The position numbers and the translations under genes were made by a program. A stretch of 64,000 nucleotides of DNA, from NCBI RefSeq assembly GCF_027474525.2, contig NZ_CP114882.2, positions 3,388,144 through 3,452,143 on the forward strand, read 5' to 3'. This DNA is from Flavobacterium lacustre. GTDB lineage: Bacteria; Bacteroidota; Bacteroidia; Flavobacteriales; Flavobacteriaceae. The first letter of the stretch is position 1; every line of letters begins with the position of its first letter. Positions 9,037 through 18,213 of this stretch are shown one piece after another. Under the pieces are notes generated by a model. The model worked only from the letters and a program-made list of their open reading frames with translations. It was not told where the DNA came from and did no database searches.

Positions 9037-9720
9037 ATGTCACAGACCGTACTATCTTTAAAAAACGTTGCTATTTCTCAAGAAGGAAATACTATTTTAT
9101 CTCACATAAATTTAGACGTAAATCATGGTGAATTCATTTACATCATTGGAAAAACCGGCTCTGGAAAAAGTAGTTTGATGAAAACTTTATATGCTGATTT
9201 GCCTCTTACAGAAGGAGAAGGTCATGTAGTTGATTTTGATTTGGCCACATTAAAAGAAGATGATATTCCGTTTTTGAGACGAAAAATCGGGATTGTTTTT
9301 CAAGATTTCAAATTGCTTCCGGACCGAAGCGTGAAAGACAATATGCTATTCGTTTTGAAAGCAACAGGCTGGACTGACAATGACGAAATGTCTCGAAAAA
9401 TAGAAGAAGTATTAGACAAAGTAGGCATGAAAGATTTTGCTAATAAAATGCCACATCAGCTTTCCGGCGGTGAACAACAACGTGTTGCCATTGCAAGAGC
9501 TTTGTTGAACGACCCAGAACTTATTCTTGCAGATGAACCAACAGGAAACTTAGATCCACAAACGAGTTCTGAAGTACTGGAAGTCCTGAGAAAAATTAAT
9601 GCAAACGGAAAAACAATTCTTATGGCAACTCATGATTATGCCTTGTTGATGAAATTCCCATCTAAAACATTGAAATGTGAAGATGCCCGAATCTTTGAAG
9701 TAGTTCAAAGAACAGCATAA
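9037..9720 (+). CDS. ftsE: Cell-division ABC transporter ATPase FtsE
   Basis: This 227-residue ABC ATPase has Walker A GKTGSGKS at residues 38-45, Q-loop Q89, signature LSGGE at 142-146, Walker B LILADE ending at E167 and switch histidine H199. The length and the Q-loop context (VFQDFKLLPDR) are those of FtsE. FtsE works with the membrane protein FtsX to drive peptidoglycan hydrolase activation at the septum. No ftsX is adjacent. Instead the stop codon shares one base with the start of a family-2 glycosyltransferase. A LolD-type ATPase is the main alternative. Confidence 0.85.
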   Translation: MSQTVLSLKNVAISQEGNTILSHINLDVNHGEFIYIIGKTGSGKSSLMKTLYADLPLTEGEGHVVDFDLATLKEDDIPFLRRKIGIVFQDFKLLPDRSVKDNMLFVLKATGWTDNDEMSRKIEEVLDKVGMKDFANKMPHQLSGGEQQRVAIARALLNDPELILADEPTGNLDPQTSSEVLEVLRKINANGKTILMATHDYALLMKFPSKTLKCEDARIFEVVQRTA

Positions 9721-10634
9721 TGCTATCCATCCTCATTCCGGTTTATGATTACCATGCTTTCCCGCTAGCAGCAGAGCTGCATCAGCAATGTGTTGCATTA
9801 CAGATTCCCTTTGAAATCCTGTGTCAAGACGATGCTTCGACAACATGTATTACTGAAAATCAAACTATTAATACATTAGAAAACGGCACTTTTTCATCGA
9901 ATGTATTTAATTTAGGAAGGGGCAGAAATTGCAATGCACTTGCCAAAAAAGCAACTTACGACTGGCTGTTAATTCTGGATTGTGATACGTTTCCCAGAGA
10001 TGCTGATTTTATAAAAAACTACCTCCAATTCATTCAAAATCAATCAGGAACTGTGGCTTTTGGCGGAATTGTGTACCAGCCCGAAAGACCTACTGAAAAG
10101 AACGTTTTGCGCTGGGTTTATGGTACTGCAAGAGAATCGCTTTCGGTTGAAAAACGAAATGCCAATCCTAACGGAAACGCCTTAACATCAAATCTATTAA
10201 TCAAAAAAAATGTGTTTATTTCAAATCCATTTGAGGAATCAATTACCCAATATGGGTATGAAGATTTGGTATTTTTGTCTGATTTGAAAAAAAAGGGAGT
10301 TGTAGTAAAACATATCGATAATGCGACTTATCATCTTGGATTAGAAAGCTCGAAACAGTTTTTAGAGAAAACCAAAACAGCTTTAGAAAACTTAGCTTTT
10401 CTACATAATTCCAAAAGCATTGAAACGACTGACAGTAAACTAATCTCGGCTTATTCTGCATTAAAAAAACTGCGATTGGTTCGGATTGTCGCTTGGTTTT
10501 TTGAAAAAACGGAGGCGACGATTACTTCAAATTTAGTTTCCGGACAACCTTCCCTTTTAGTATTTGACGTTTACAAATTGGGTTATTTTTGCAAAATTAA
10601 AGCAAGTTCTTATTTTGATAAACTCCAAAAATAG
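9720..10634 (+). CDS. Family-2 glycosyltransferase
   Basis: The 304-residue protein starts with the GT-A strand MLSILIPVYDY and has the nucleotide-sugar and metal site D87-C-D89 in LILDCDTF. It transfers a sugar from a nucleotide donor at the cytoplasmic face; donor and acceptor are unknown. It is translationally coupled to ftsE (TAATG) and belongs by content with the polysaccharide genes that follow. Its 3' end overlaps the convergent methyltransferase gene by 38 bases. Confidence 0.85.
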   Translation: MLSILIPVYDYHAFPLAAELHQQCVALQIPFEILCQDDASTTCITENQTINTLENGTFSSNVFNLGRGRNCNALAKKATYDWLLILDCDTFPRDADFIKNYLQFIQNQSGTVAFGGIVYQPERPTEKNVLRWVYGTARESLSVEKRNANPNGNALTSNLLIKKNVFISNPFEESITQYGYEDLVFLSDLKKKGVVVKHIDNATYHLGLESSKQFLEKTKTALENLAFLHNSKSIETTDSKLISAYSALKKLRLVRIVAWFFEKTEATITSNLVSGQPSLLVFDVYKLGYFCKIKASSYFDKLQK

Positions 10635-11586
10635 CATCTGATTTCAATTGTTTTTTTACAAAATCAGCTTCTTCTGCTATCAAAAAGTCAATTATTTTTT
10701 TGGTTTCCGGCTCTTCATTGAGAAAATTTTGGGCAATTCCTTTTAAAAGTATGTGCAAAATATTCCAGCCCAAATCGGTTTGTTCAAGCACTTTAAAATG
10801 TTTATTTAAACTGGGAACAATCGATTCAGAATCTATCGCTTCAGAAGGATCAACGAGTAACATTCTCAGCAATCCCGGTCTGTAAACTTTCTTTTTTACC
10901 GATGATTTATCGGATAACATTTTAAATTTTAGTGGCAAATTACGTAACAACTCATTGGCTTTGTCTAATTGTTCTTTGGTCCATTGCAACCGGTTAGGTC
11001 CCGTAAACTCATAGATGACTAGAATTCCGTCTGGTTTCAACAAGGGTTTTACATCATGTTGTAAGGTAGCTTCAACATCCTTAAAATGATGCAGGCTCGA
11101 CGAAAATAAAATTACATCATACGAATTGCTATTCAGCTTCATTTTTTTGAAATCACCTTGAAAATAATTAATATCCACATTATTTTCTTTGGCGGATTGC
11201 ACCGCATTTTTGATGCTTTCCGGAGAAATATCTATACCGTCTATTAGAGAAAAACAACCTTGTTTTGCAAAATTTCTATCATGAGAACCTTCCCCGCATC
11301 CTATAGAAAGTAATTTTAAATTGCGTTTATTGGAAAGGTATTTTTGGGCTACATATTCTTCATATTCCATTTCAGGATGTCCCGAAATCATTTTATTCCA
11401 GGAATGTTGAATAGCGGGAATCAACCAAAAATCAGAGGTTGAAGCATACGAATCCCATTTTGACTCGATTCTGGCTGTAGGCAACAGCTTGACTTTAGAC
11501 ATCAAATAACGAAGTCCTTTTTCACGGATTTTATGATACACGTCCAAAAAATCGCCAACGGATATATAGGTTGTATTTTTTTGCAT
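10597..11586 (-). CDS. Class I SAM-dependent methyltransferase
   Basis: The protein has 329 residues. SAM-binding motif I is LLSIGCGEGSHD around residues 92-103, followed by the acidic motif GIDIS near 117-121 and a typical SSSLHHF segment after motif II. It is the last gene of a minus-strand polysaccharide operon and lies 9 bases after a glycosyltransferase, so methylation of a glycan or of its lipid or sugar precursor is likely. Its 3' end overlaps the opposing glycosyltransferase gene. Confidence 0.85.
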   Translation of the reverse strand: MQKNTTYISVGDFLDVYHKIREKGLRYLMSKVKLLPTARIESKWDSYASTSDFWLIPAIQHSWNKMISGHPEMEYEEYVAQKYLSNKRNLKLLSIGCGEGSHDRNFAKQGCFSLIDGIDISPESIKNAVQSAKENNVDINYFQGDFKKMKLNSNSYDVILFSSSLHHFKDVEATLQHDVKPLLKPDGILVIYEFTGPNRLQWTKEQLDKANELLRNLPLKFKMLSDKSSVKKKVYRPGLLRMLLVDPSEAIDSESIVPSLNKHFKVLEQTDLGWNILHILLKGIAQNFLNEEPETKKIIDFLIAEEADFVKKQLKSDAIFGVYQNKNLL

Positions 11587-11595
11587 AGAGCAGTC

Positions 11596-12702
11596 TTAAC
11601 TGTTTGTATTGGCGGTTAGGGTAATAAAAAGAGTCTCCCAAGTTTCCATAATTTCATTTCTATTGTATTTTTTGACAGCTGCAGCAGCATTATTCCCTAT
11701 GTTAACGGCTAATTCTTTATCGGCTATGAGCTGGATAACTGTTTTCAAAAACTCATCACTGTCATTATCCTTGACCAAAAATCCATTCTCCTTATTGGTG
11801 ATGATAGCTCTAGGACCGCATGGACAATCATAAGCTACACAAGGCAAACCACAATCCATGGCTTCTATCAATGCCATAGGAAAGCCCTCGGTTCTGGAAC
11901 ACATCAAGAAAAGAGAAGCGTCAATATATTGCTCTTGAATGTTCCGAACAGGTTCCAGAAAATGGACTTCATTAGTAATTCCTAAATCAGCAGCCAACTT
12001 ATGAAACGTCTTGTTCCCCTCACTGCTGCCATAAATATCGAGTTCCCAGTCCGGATAAATCTGAATTACTTTTTGCCAGATTAGCAACAAGCGGTCAACT
12101 CCTTTTTCGTAACTGTGACGGCAAACGGCAATTGCTTTTTTGTTTTTTAAACTAGCTCTTTTATGCGCTTCAAACCAATTGGGATTAGGGATAATTTGAC
12201 TGTTTTTTAGATTCCACTCTTTTTTAGCATCTTCCGACAGTACTATGAAACGGTCAAATTTTCCGGCTGCTTTTCGTTTTAAATAATTCAGCAATTGAAA
12301 CCTAAACTTTGTAACAATAGGATTACTACCTGGTTTTTCCAGATTAAAAATAGAACCATGCGTTTCAAAAACAATGGGAATATCCGTATTGATTATCCAA
12401 GGAACAAAAAAACCTTTCAGGCCATCACAGACCATAATAATATCAGGATTTATTTGCTGTATTATACGATTGATTGCGTTCCTGTAGTCCCTTAAAAACT
12501 GAATTCGATTCCCTTTTAAAATCATATCATGCCGTATAATTTTAAAATCAAAATCGTAAAATAAAGGAGCGTTATCCGTGTTTTGAGTCAGTATATGAAC
12601 TTCATAGCCCTTGATAGCCGAGAGATAATTTGCTTTTAACGCAAGTACTCTGACTAAGCCACCTTCGCCTGAAAGTGTTGGGGTTATGTATAAAATTTTC
12701 AT
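11596..12702 (-). CDS. Family-4 (GT-B) glycosyltransferase
   Basis: This 368-residue protein begins MKILYITPTLSGEGG, the usual N-terminal Rossmann strand and donor loop of GT4. The C-terminal donor site has the EGFPMALIEA (E-x7-E) motif and a GLPCVAYDCPCGPR segment. It is predicted to be a retaining cytoplasmic sugar transferase. Its ATG overlaps the stop of the upstream FdtA-like gene (ATGA), showing operon membership. Confidence 0.9.
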   Translation of the reverse strand: MKILYITPTLSGEGGLVRVLALKANYLSAIKGYEVHILTQNTDNAPLFYDFDFKIIRHDMILKGNRIQFLRDYRNAINRIIQQINPDIIMVCDGLKGFFVPWIINTDIPIVFETHGSIFNLEKPGSNPIVTKFRFQLLNYLKRKAAGKFDRFIVLSEDAKKEWNLKNSQIIPNPNWFEAHKRASLKNKKAIAVCRHSYEKGVDRLLLIWQKVIQIYPDWELDIYGSSEGNKTFHKLAADLGITNEVHFLEPVRNIQEQYIDASLFLMCSRTEGFPMALIEAMDCGLPCVAYDCPCGPRAIITNKENGFLVKDNDSDEFLKTVIQLIADKELAVNIGNNAAAAVKKYNRNEIMETWETLFITLTANTNS

Positions 12703-13106
12703 TTTACCGATTCTAAAAAAGCGTCGTAATCCCGAATATAATCGGCTTCATCAAACACATCTGATGCTAACACAAGACAAACAGAACCCGAAGAAAAGTT
12801 TTGTAATTCACGCCAAATCCCTGTAGGCACGTGCAATCCTAAATTGGGTTTATTGAGTAAAAATGCTTTTTTATCGGTACCGTTTTGAAGTACCACCTCA
12901 AAACTCCCGCTCAAAGCAATAATAATTTCGTGTTGATGAATGTGGGAATGCCCACCACGAAAAGCATTGCTGGGCACATCAAAAAGATAATACACCCGTT
13001 TGAAATCAAATGGTAAAAACCCTTTTTGAATCACTCCCAAATTGCCTCTAGTGTCTTCGATAACCGGAATGTGCAGTAATTGTATATCGTTAAGATTAGT
13101 TCTCAT
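12699..13106 (-). CDS. FdtA/WxcM-like sugar 3,4-ketoisomerase (cupin)
   Basis: The protein has 135 residues with a single cupin fold. Family features are the N-terminal EDTRGNLGVIQ segment, the FKRVYYLFDVP strand and the metal/catalytic histidine cluster H53, H55, H57 and H59 in GGHSHIHQHE. FdtA and QdtA isomerise dTDP-4-keto-6-deoxyglucose to the 3-keto sugar ahead of transamination. A matching FdtB-like aminotransferase lies about 7 kb away at 20.2 kb. The gene overlaps both neighbours. A non-catalytic WxcM-like relative cannot be excluded. Confidence 0.8.
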   Translation of the reverse strand: MRTNLNDIQLLHIPVIEDTRGNLGVIQKGFLPFDFKRVYYLFDVPSNAFRGGHSHIHQHEIIIALSGSFEVVLQNGTDKKAFLLNKPNLGLHVPTGIWRELQNFSSGSVCLVLASDVFDEADYIRDYDAFLESVK

Positions 13107-14193
13107 CCTTTAGTTTTAAAAAATTTAGCCATTGATTCCCTATGGCCTCAACAGCGAAATGAGCCACACTGGCTGTTGTATTTCGTTTGCAATACTGATA
13201 TAACTCACTATCATTTACCATAGTATTCATTGCTTGTGTCAATTTAATATTATTTTGGTCTTCCACCAATAAGCCGTTGTATCTATCAGTTATTATTTCG
13301 TTAGGTCCTGCAAAACAATCAAAAGAAACTACTGGAGTTCCCACAATCATACTTTCGACAATTACATTAGAAAACCCTTCCTGTATACTTGAAACTACAC
13401 TAAAAAGGGCCTTTTTTTGATACCCGTGCGGATTGTTCTGATAGCCTTTGAAAATAACCTCATTCTCCAATTTTTTTTGGACAACCAGTTCCTTTAATTC
13501 CGCTAAATATTGACCGGAACCAATGATTACTAATTTAATATTTTGTTGTGGTAAAACGGAATTACCGTAAGCCAAAATTAATTTATCAAACTGTTTCACT
13601 CTGTCATTCATCCTGCCTACTGCAACAATAAATGGAGCTTCTTCGGGGATAAACTGCTCGCTTAATGCTTTTATTTTCTCTATTTCAAACGGATTATAAA
13701 TCGTGCTAATCGGTATCGAAAGTTGCTGTTTCAGTCGCTTTTCGATGGCTTTACTAACGGTAACCAATTGATGTCTGCCATAAATAAGCGTTGCAATTGC
13801 TTTGTTTTTTGGAATATAAAAATCAGTAATACCGCTATGAATCGTATAAATTGCTGGTCTGTCATACACACCGTGGGCAATCAATAATTCGTTTTGTGTA
13901 TTTACCCGGTATCTGAAATCAATAATACAATCAAATTTATGTTTTCTGAAATAGTTTCTCAGTACATACAGCCTTTTCAACTTATCATAAATCGAATTCG
14001 CTTTTAATTTGCCCAAGTTCAACAATACGCCGGAATACGGATAAGTAATGTCATCGATAAAAATAATATTATGAACCGAAAACCCTTTGCTTTCAAAAAA
14101 AACAGATAAAACAGCCTGCACCTTTTCGGCACCGCCGCCCGCCAAGCAGTCACCCACTAAAGCTATCTTACGCGTTCTTTTTGTTTCAGTCAT
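13096..14193 (-). CDS. Family-4 (GT-B) glycosyltransferase
   Basis: The protein has 365 residues. The N-terminus holds a GGGAEK donor loop near residues 18-23, and the C-terminal half has the EGFSNVIVES (E-x7-E) motif followed by GTPVVSFDCFAGPNEII. It opens the minus-strand polysaccharide operon and overlaps the FdtA-like gene by 11 bases. Acceptor and donor are unknown. Confidence 0.9.
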   Translation of the reverse strand: MTETKRTRKIALVGDCLAGGGAEKVQAVLSVFFESKGFSVHNIIFIDDITYPYSGVLLNLGKLKANSIYDKLKRLYVLRNYFRKHKFDCIIDFRYRVNTQNELLIAHGVYDRPAIYTIHSGITDFYIPKNKAIATLIYGRHQLVTVSKAIEKRLKQQLSIPISTIYNPFEIEKIKALSEQFIPEEAPFIVAVGRMNDRVKQFDKLILAYGNSVLPQQNIKLVIIGSGQYLAELKELVVQKKLENEVIFKGYQNNPHGYQKKALFSVVSSIQEGFSNVIVESMIVGTPVVSFDCFAGPNEIITDRYNGLLVEDQNNIKLTQAMNTMVNDSELYQYCKRNTTASVAHFAVEAIGNQWLNFLKLKDEN

Positions 14194-14242
14194 TTAATTA
14201 ATTTACTATTTTAGCTTCAAATATAAACACTTCTCTGCATAA

Positions 14243-15151
14243 ATGAATTACAATCCATTAGTTTCAATCATTTGTCTGTGTTACAACCACGAAAAATTTG
14301 TACCACTAGCCTTGCAATCCGTCATTGATCAAACCTATCCCAATATTGAGCTGATTATTGTTGATGATTGCAGTAATGATGGCTCAAGTACTGCCATTAA
14401 AGAGTGGTTGCGCCAGCATCCTGAAATTGTGTTTATCGAAAATACCACTAATAAAGGCAACACCAAATCGTTTAATGCTGCTTTTGCTGTATCAAAAGGA
14501 GATTATATTATCGATTTGGCCGCCGATGATATCCTAAATACAAATGCAGTCGAATTGCAACTCGAAGCCTTTAGAACCAGTATTTATGACAATTTAGGTA
14601 TTGTTTACGGAAACGTAGAATTGATTTTTGAAGACGATACACATTTTAAATATTTTTTTGAGGTGGACCAAAACAACAAAAGAATAAAAGCGCAACCCAC
14701 CGGAGATATTTATTTGGGGTTATTGAGTTTGCAAAACAATGTTTGCTCCGTATCGGCCATGGTCAAAAGAACCGTTCATGAGGCATTAAACGGGTATGAT
14801 GAAAATTTGTGTTATGAAGATTTTGATTTTTGGATTAGAGCCTCCCGCGAGTTTACATTTGATTTTATAGATGAAGTCCTGATGAAAAAGCGGGAATTGC
14901 GAAACTCCTTAAGCGCACAACGTTTTAAAAGATTCAACTCAAAAACCCGAAAATACAATCGGTCCACGTACCAGATTGTGACCAAGACATTACAATTAAT
15001 CACCACCAAAGCCGAAAATAAAGCAATATTGAAAATGGTTCATTTTGAAATGGAAATTGCCATCAGAACCCTGGATCCTATCTTATTATTAAAGTATATT
15101 GTCATTGAAGCCAAAATTCAGAAAGAACTCCTATTTTTTAGATTTTCATAA
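14243..15151 (+). CDS. Family-2 glycosyltransferase
   Basis: The 302-residue protein has a GT-A fold: the N-terminal LVSIICLCYNHE strand, VDDCSNDGS near residue 40, and DLAADD at the metal/donor site. It is divergent from the minus-strand polysaccharide operon, with 49 bases between the two start codons that presumably hold both promoters. It probably extends the same surface glycan. Confidence 0.9.
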   Translation: MNYNPLVSIICLCYNHEKFVPLALQSVIDQTYPNIELIIVDDCSNDGSSTAIKEWLRQHPEIVFIENTTNKGNTKSFNAAFAVSKGDYIIDLAADDILNTNAVELQLEAFRTSIYDNLGIVYGNVELIFEDDTHFKYFFEVDQNNKRIKAQPTGDIYLGLLSLQNNVCSVSAMVKRTVHEALNGYDENLCYEDFDFWIRASREFTFDFIDEVLMKKRELRNSLSAQRFKRFNSKTRKYNRSTYQIVTKTLQLITTKAENKAILKMVHFEMEIAIRTLDPILLLKYIVIEAKIQKELLFFRFS

Positions 15152-15340
15152 GAATTTTAATGTCCCGTACTAATCCTTTTCCTTTAAAACCAAGCGAAAG
15201 ATATTTTCCTGAAAGAATTTTAAATGTAGTTTAAATCATATATATTTACTTTCTAAATATTAAAACAGAGTTCGTTTAGCGGTTTTAAATGGACTTATTT
15301 TGGTCAGATTTCACTAATGTAACCCCCAAATAAATGAAAT

Positions 15341-16219
15341 ATGAGAAATTACAACTACTATCTTTTTTTAATCAGTTTGTTACTAACTTCTACTATTACC
15401 AATGCCCAAACCATTAAAGATCCAGATGAATTTTTGATTCCAAAAGGAATAGACAGTTTACCCAAAATATTTCTTTTGGGCACTTTTCATTTTGAGTATC
15501 CTAACCTTGACGCCAATAAAGTTGATAAATCAAAACAGATTGATATTTTGTCCGAACAAAAGCAAAAAGAGCTACAAAAGCTATTGGATTATGTTGCTTT
15601 GTTTAAACCTACAAAAATTTGTATCGAAGCGCCTGAAAGATGGAAGGCAATGGATAAGTACCGAAAATATAAAAAAGGAGAAAAAGAATTAGGGAGAGAC
15701 GAAATACAGCAAATTGCCTTTAGACTATTAGACCGATTTAAACTAGACACTCTTTATGCTGTTGATGCAAGTACCATTGCGGATGACTTAACAGAAACGA
15801 AAGATTCTCTCGTTATCAGGCCCTACATTGACGAAATATTTAAAGATTACACCTTCAAAGCCAATCCTAATTATAAAAAATGGGTGGAGTACGAAACAGA
15901 GATGAACACTAAAATTGCACTGTTTGACTATTTTAAGTACTTTAATTCACAAAAGCGATTTTTAAGGGATTACGGATACTATTTATTAGGGGATTTCAAA
16001 AACGGAAAATACAACGGAGCAGACGCATTAGCGACCTATTGGTATGATCGAAATTTGAGAATCTTCAGAAACATTCAACGGTTGACCACTTCACCAAAAG
16101 ATAGAATTTTAGTCTTATTTGGTGCGGGACACATATCTGTTTTAGACCAGCTCTTAAAATGCTCCCCAGAATATGATTATATAAAATTTGATGCGCTAAA
16201 AAATAAAAAAATCAACTAA
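15341..16219 (+). CDS. Secreted DUF5694-family protein
   Basis: The protein has 292 residues with a signal peptide ending near residue 22 (TNAQT). The core segment LLGTFHFEYPNLD followed by a KICIEAPERW strand and the C-terminal LFGAGHISVLDQLL match the DUF5694 family, which is distantly like TraB/GumN proteins. No function is established. The conserved histidines and acidic residues (GTFHFE, GAGH) suggest a metal site, which is inference. A VOC gene starts 4 bases after its stop. Confidence 0.7.
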   Translation: MRNYNYYLFLISLLLTSTITNAQTIKDPDEFLIPKGIDSLPKIFLLGTFHFEYPNLDANKVDKSKQIDILSEQKQKELQKLLDYVALFKPTKICIEAPERWKAMDKYRKYKKGEKELGRDEIQQIAFRLLDRFKLDTLYAVDASTIADDLTETKDSLVIRPYIDEIFKDYTFKANPNYKKWVEYETEMNTKIALFDYFKYFNSQKRFLRDYGYYLLGDFKNGKYNGADALATYWYDRNLRIFRNIQRLTTSPKDRILVLFGAGHISVLDQLLKCSPEYDYIKFDALKNKKIN

Positions 16220-16223
16220 CAAA

Positions 16224-16655
16224 ATGGCTTCGTTAGCTTCTGAAATAAACGAAATCAAAACCACAATTATTAAAAATACAGCTTCTTTTATGGAACATAA
16301 AACCAAATCAATCCGTCCGTTTATTGGATCTAAAAACTTTACTATTTCCCGAAATTTCTACCATGACTTAGGTTTTGAAGAAGTGATTTTAGGACCTAAT
16401 TTTTCTTATTTTAAAACCGATGCCATTGGGTTTTATTTGCAAGACGCTTATGTCAAAGACTGGATTGATAATACAATGCTTTTTTTAGAAGTCGAAGACG
16501 TTAATCGGTATTGGGAGGAACTGATTGCTCTGGGATTATCCGATAAATATGAAACTATAAAATTAGTTCCCGTTCGAGAAATGGACTGGGGAAAAGAATG
16601 TTTCATTCATGATCCTTCAGGGATTTTGTGGCACATTGGAGAGTTTTACAAATAG
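16224..16655 (+). CDS. VOC (glyoxalase/bleomycin-resistance) superfamily protein
   Basis: The protein has 143 residues. A beta-alpha-beta-beta-beta pattern begins at SIRPFIGSKNF, with DLGFEEV and the late HDPSGILWHIGEF block that is diagnostic of the superfamily. The substrate is unknown. The first 22 residues are extra to the fold, and a second in-frame ATG at 16290 (MEHKTKS) may be the true start. It is probably co-transcribed with the DUF5694 gene and ends before a strong hairpin. Confidence 0.78.
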   Translation: MASLASEINEIKTTIIKNTASFMEHKTKSIRPFIGSKNFTISRNFYHDLGFEEVILGPNFSYFKTDAIGFYLQDAYVKDWIDNTMLFLEVEDVNRYWEELIALGLSDKYETIKLVPVREMDWGKECFIHDPSGILWHIGEFYK

Positions 16656-16689
16656 CGATTTGTACTTTTCCTTTGGATAAAAAATAAAA

Positions 16690-16754
16690 AAATCTTCAAA
16701 ATAACGTCTTGAATTGCAAACACAATTAAAAGTTATCTTGAAGATTTTTTTTTT
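16690..16754 (+). terminator. Long-stem terminator after the VOC gene
   Basis: AATCTTCAAAATAAC near 16691-16705 pairs with GTTATCTTGAAGATT at 16732-16746 with one mismatch, and the inner bases TTGAATTG and CAATTAAAA also partly pair. A run of T follows directly. It would also form on the minus strand, after the small frameshifted gene. Confidence 0.75.
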
Positions 16755-16778
16755 ACCCGGATTAGGATTCCGTTCTTT

Positions 16779-17023
16779 TTATAAGAAATTCACCAATCCA
16801 AAACCTACTATAATGGCCGTCCAAACGGCTATAAGTCCCGGAATCATAAAACTATGGTTCAAAATCCAGGAACCGGCTTTTGTAGTTCCGGAGCGGTCAA
16901 AATTAATCGCTGCCAAATCACTTGGATAAAAACAAAAGAAGAAATACGCATAAGAAGCCGGAGTCCCATCACCATAAGGGAGATGTAGAGGACTTTTTTG
17001 AAATTAATATTCATTGTTTTCAT
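16779..17023 (-). pseudogene. Small membrane protein gene, apparently frameshifted
   Basis: The first frame, from ATG 17023 or 17014, reads MNINFKKVLYISL and then leaves a hydrophobic track. A second frame entered near 16975 reads GDGTPASYAYFFFCFYP, then FDRSGTTKAGSWILNH and a membrane helix FMIPGLIAVWTAIIVGFG before the stop at 16779. The second frame has no start of its own but looks protein-like (two hydrophobic segments), so a one-base loss within a gene of roughly 80 codons is the simplest reading. It begins 3 bases after the porin stop. I cannot name the family. A sequencing error is an alternative. Confidence 0.45.
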
Positions 17024-17025
17024 TT

Positions 17026-18213
17026 TTAAAATCGGATTTGATATTGCAGCAGGATTTGGTTGTAATCGTATTGAGTACTATTAGCAACATTGGTATTGTA
17101 ATCAACGAACAGCCCCACTAAAGAAAGTTTTCCGGCATAGTCTTCGCCCAAAATATAACTGGCCATTGGTGTATACATTCTTAGCGGATTTCCATCTTTA
17201 ACTAAATTTTCAAGGTATTCGTAACGGAAAGAAAACTCTAAACCGGTTCTTTTTTGGGTATCAATTATTTTTCTAATCATTGGAATTACATAAACCCCTT
17301 GCATTTCGTAATTGTTAAGATCCTTGCTAATCAATTTTGAAGCCGAATAAGCCGTCAAATTTGAACCGCGTTTGTATTCTGTATCTATGGCGAAATACCA
17401 ATTAGGACTTAATTTTTTTTCAAATTGTATGTCTGCACCATAGGCCGAAGAGGACTGCCCATCAAAACGGGAAAACCCGGCATTGGTACCTAAATTCAAA
17501 TGTTTAGTAAGTTTGTATTCCAGTCTAAACATGTGATTTTTGGCGTTATTATTATCACCCAGTTGGTTTTTTCCGTTTCCGTTTACAAAACTGTAATAGT
17601 ATTTTAATGGTATTTTTTTATCGGATAACGAACCAAAAACCGCCGCTCCTATCTGAAAACTTTGCCAACCGTTATTTCCAAAAAGTGTGTATTGATTAGA
17701 CCAGTTAAATGATTTCAGAATATCGGCTGGATACAAATCTTCTAAACCAAAATATGGGCGAAATTGTCCCACTTGAACGGTAAAATAAGAATTGAATTTG
17801 TATTTTAAATTAGCCAATTCTAAAACACGGGTTTGAGGATTATTTTTAAAATCAGCCAGATTCACCAGAATTTGCGCAGTCATTTTACTAATATCAAATT
17901 TAGCTTGTAAACGGGCATATCTTAAATAAAAACCATTGCTGGAACCACTTGCGTCAGTTGTATGATTCCCGTTGATGTCCACATTTGAAGACAGGGTGTT
18001 CGCATAATCTCCAACCAATAACATGGCGTAGGATACTTTTTTGTTCAGAAAATCGACTTTCTTGTCTTCTTGTCTAGGTGCTTCTTTTTGAGGGACGAGG
18101 GGAATTGGATTCTCTGCTTTTTTTAGGGAATCTACAACCGCACTCTGGCTGTAGCAAAGAGAAGTAAAGAGTGCCATAGGAATAAGCAGGCTCTTCTTGA
18201 TTACATAAAACAT
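17026..18213 (-). CDS. Porin, phosphate-selective porin O/P-like
   Basis: The protein has 395 residues with a signal peptide ending near residue 23 (CYSQS). After a short linker, the mature part consists of amphipathic strands: KFDISKMTAQILVNLADF, the VGQFRPYFGLEDL block typical of OprO/OprP-type porins, and a final strand LLQYQIRF ending in phenylalanine. It should form an outer-membrane diffusion channel. A phosphate preference is not implied by the sequence. A small frameshifted membrane gene follows closely. A 357-base region separates it from the divergent DUF2809 gene. Confidence 0.82.
   Translation of the reverse strand: MFYVIKKSLLIPMALFTSLCYSQSAVVDSLKKAENPIPLVPQKEAPRQEDKKVDFLNKKVSYAMLLVGDYANTLSSNVDINGNHTTDASGSSNGFYLRYARLQAKFDISKMTAQILVNLADFKNNPQTRVLELANLKYKFNSYFTVQVGQFRPYFGLEDLYPADILKSFNWSNQYTLFGNNGWQSFQIGAAVFGSLSDKKIPLKYYYSFVNGNGKNQLGDNNNAKNHMFRLEYKLTKHLNLGTNAGFSRFDGQSSSAYGADIQFEKKLSPNWYFAIDTEYKRGSNLTAYSASKLISKDLNNYEMQGVYVIPMIRKIIDTQKRTGLEFSFRYEYLENLVKDGNPLRMYTPMASYILGEDYAGKLSLVGLFVDYNTNVANSTQYDYNQILLQYQIRF

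Noticed and set aside
17026..18213. Phosphate-specific porin with Pho regulation
   Set aside because: The fold matches the O/P porin family, but nothing in the flanks suggests a Pho box or phosphate genes.
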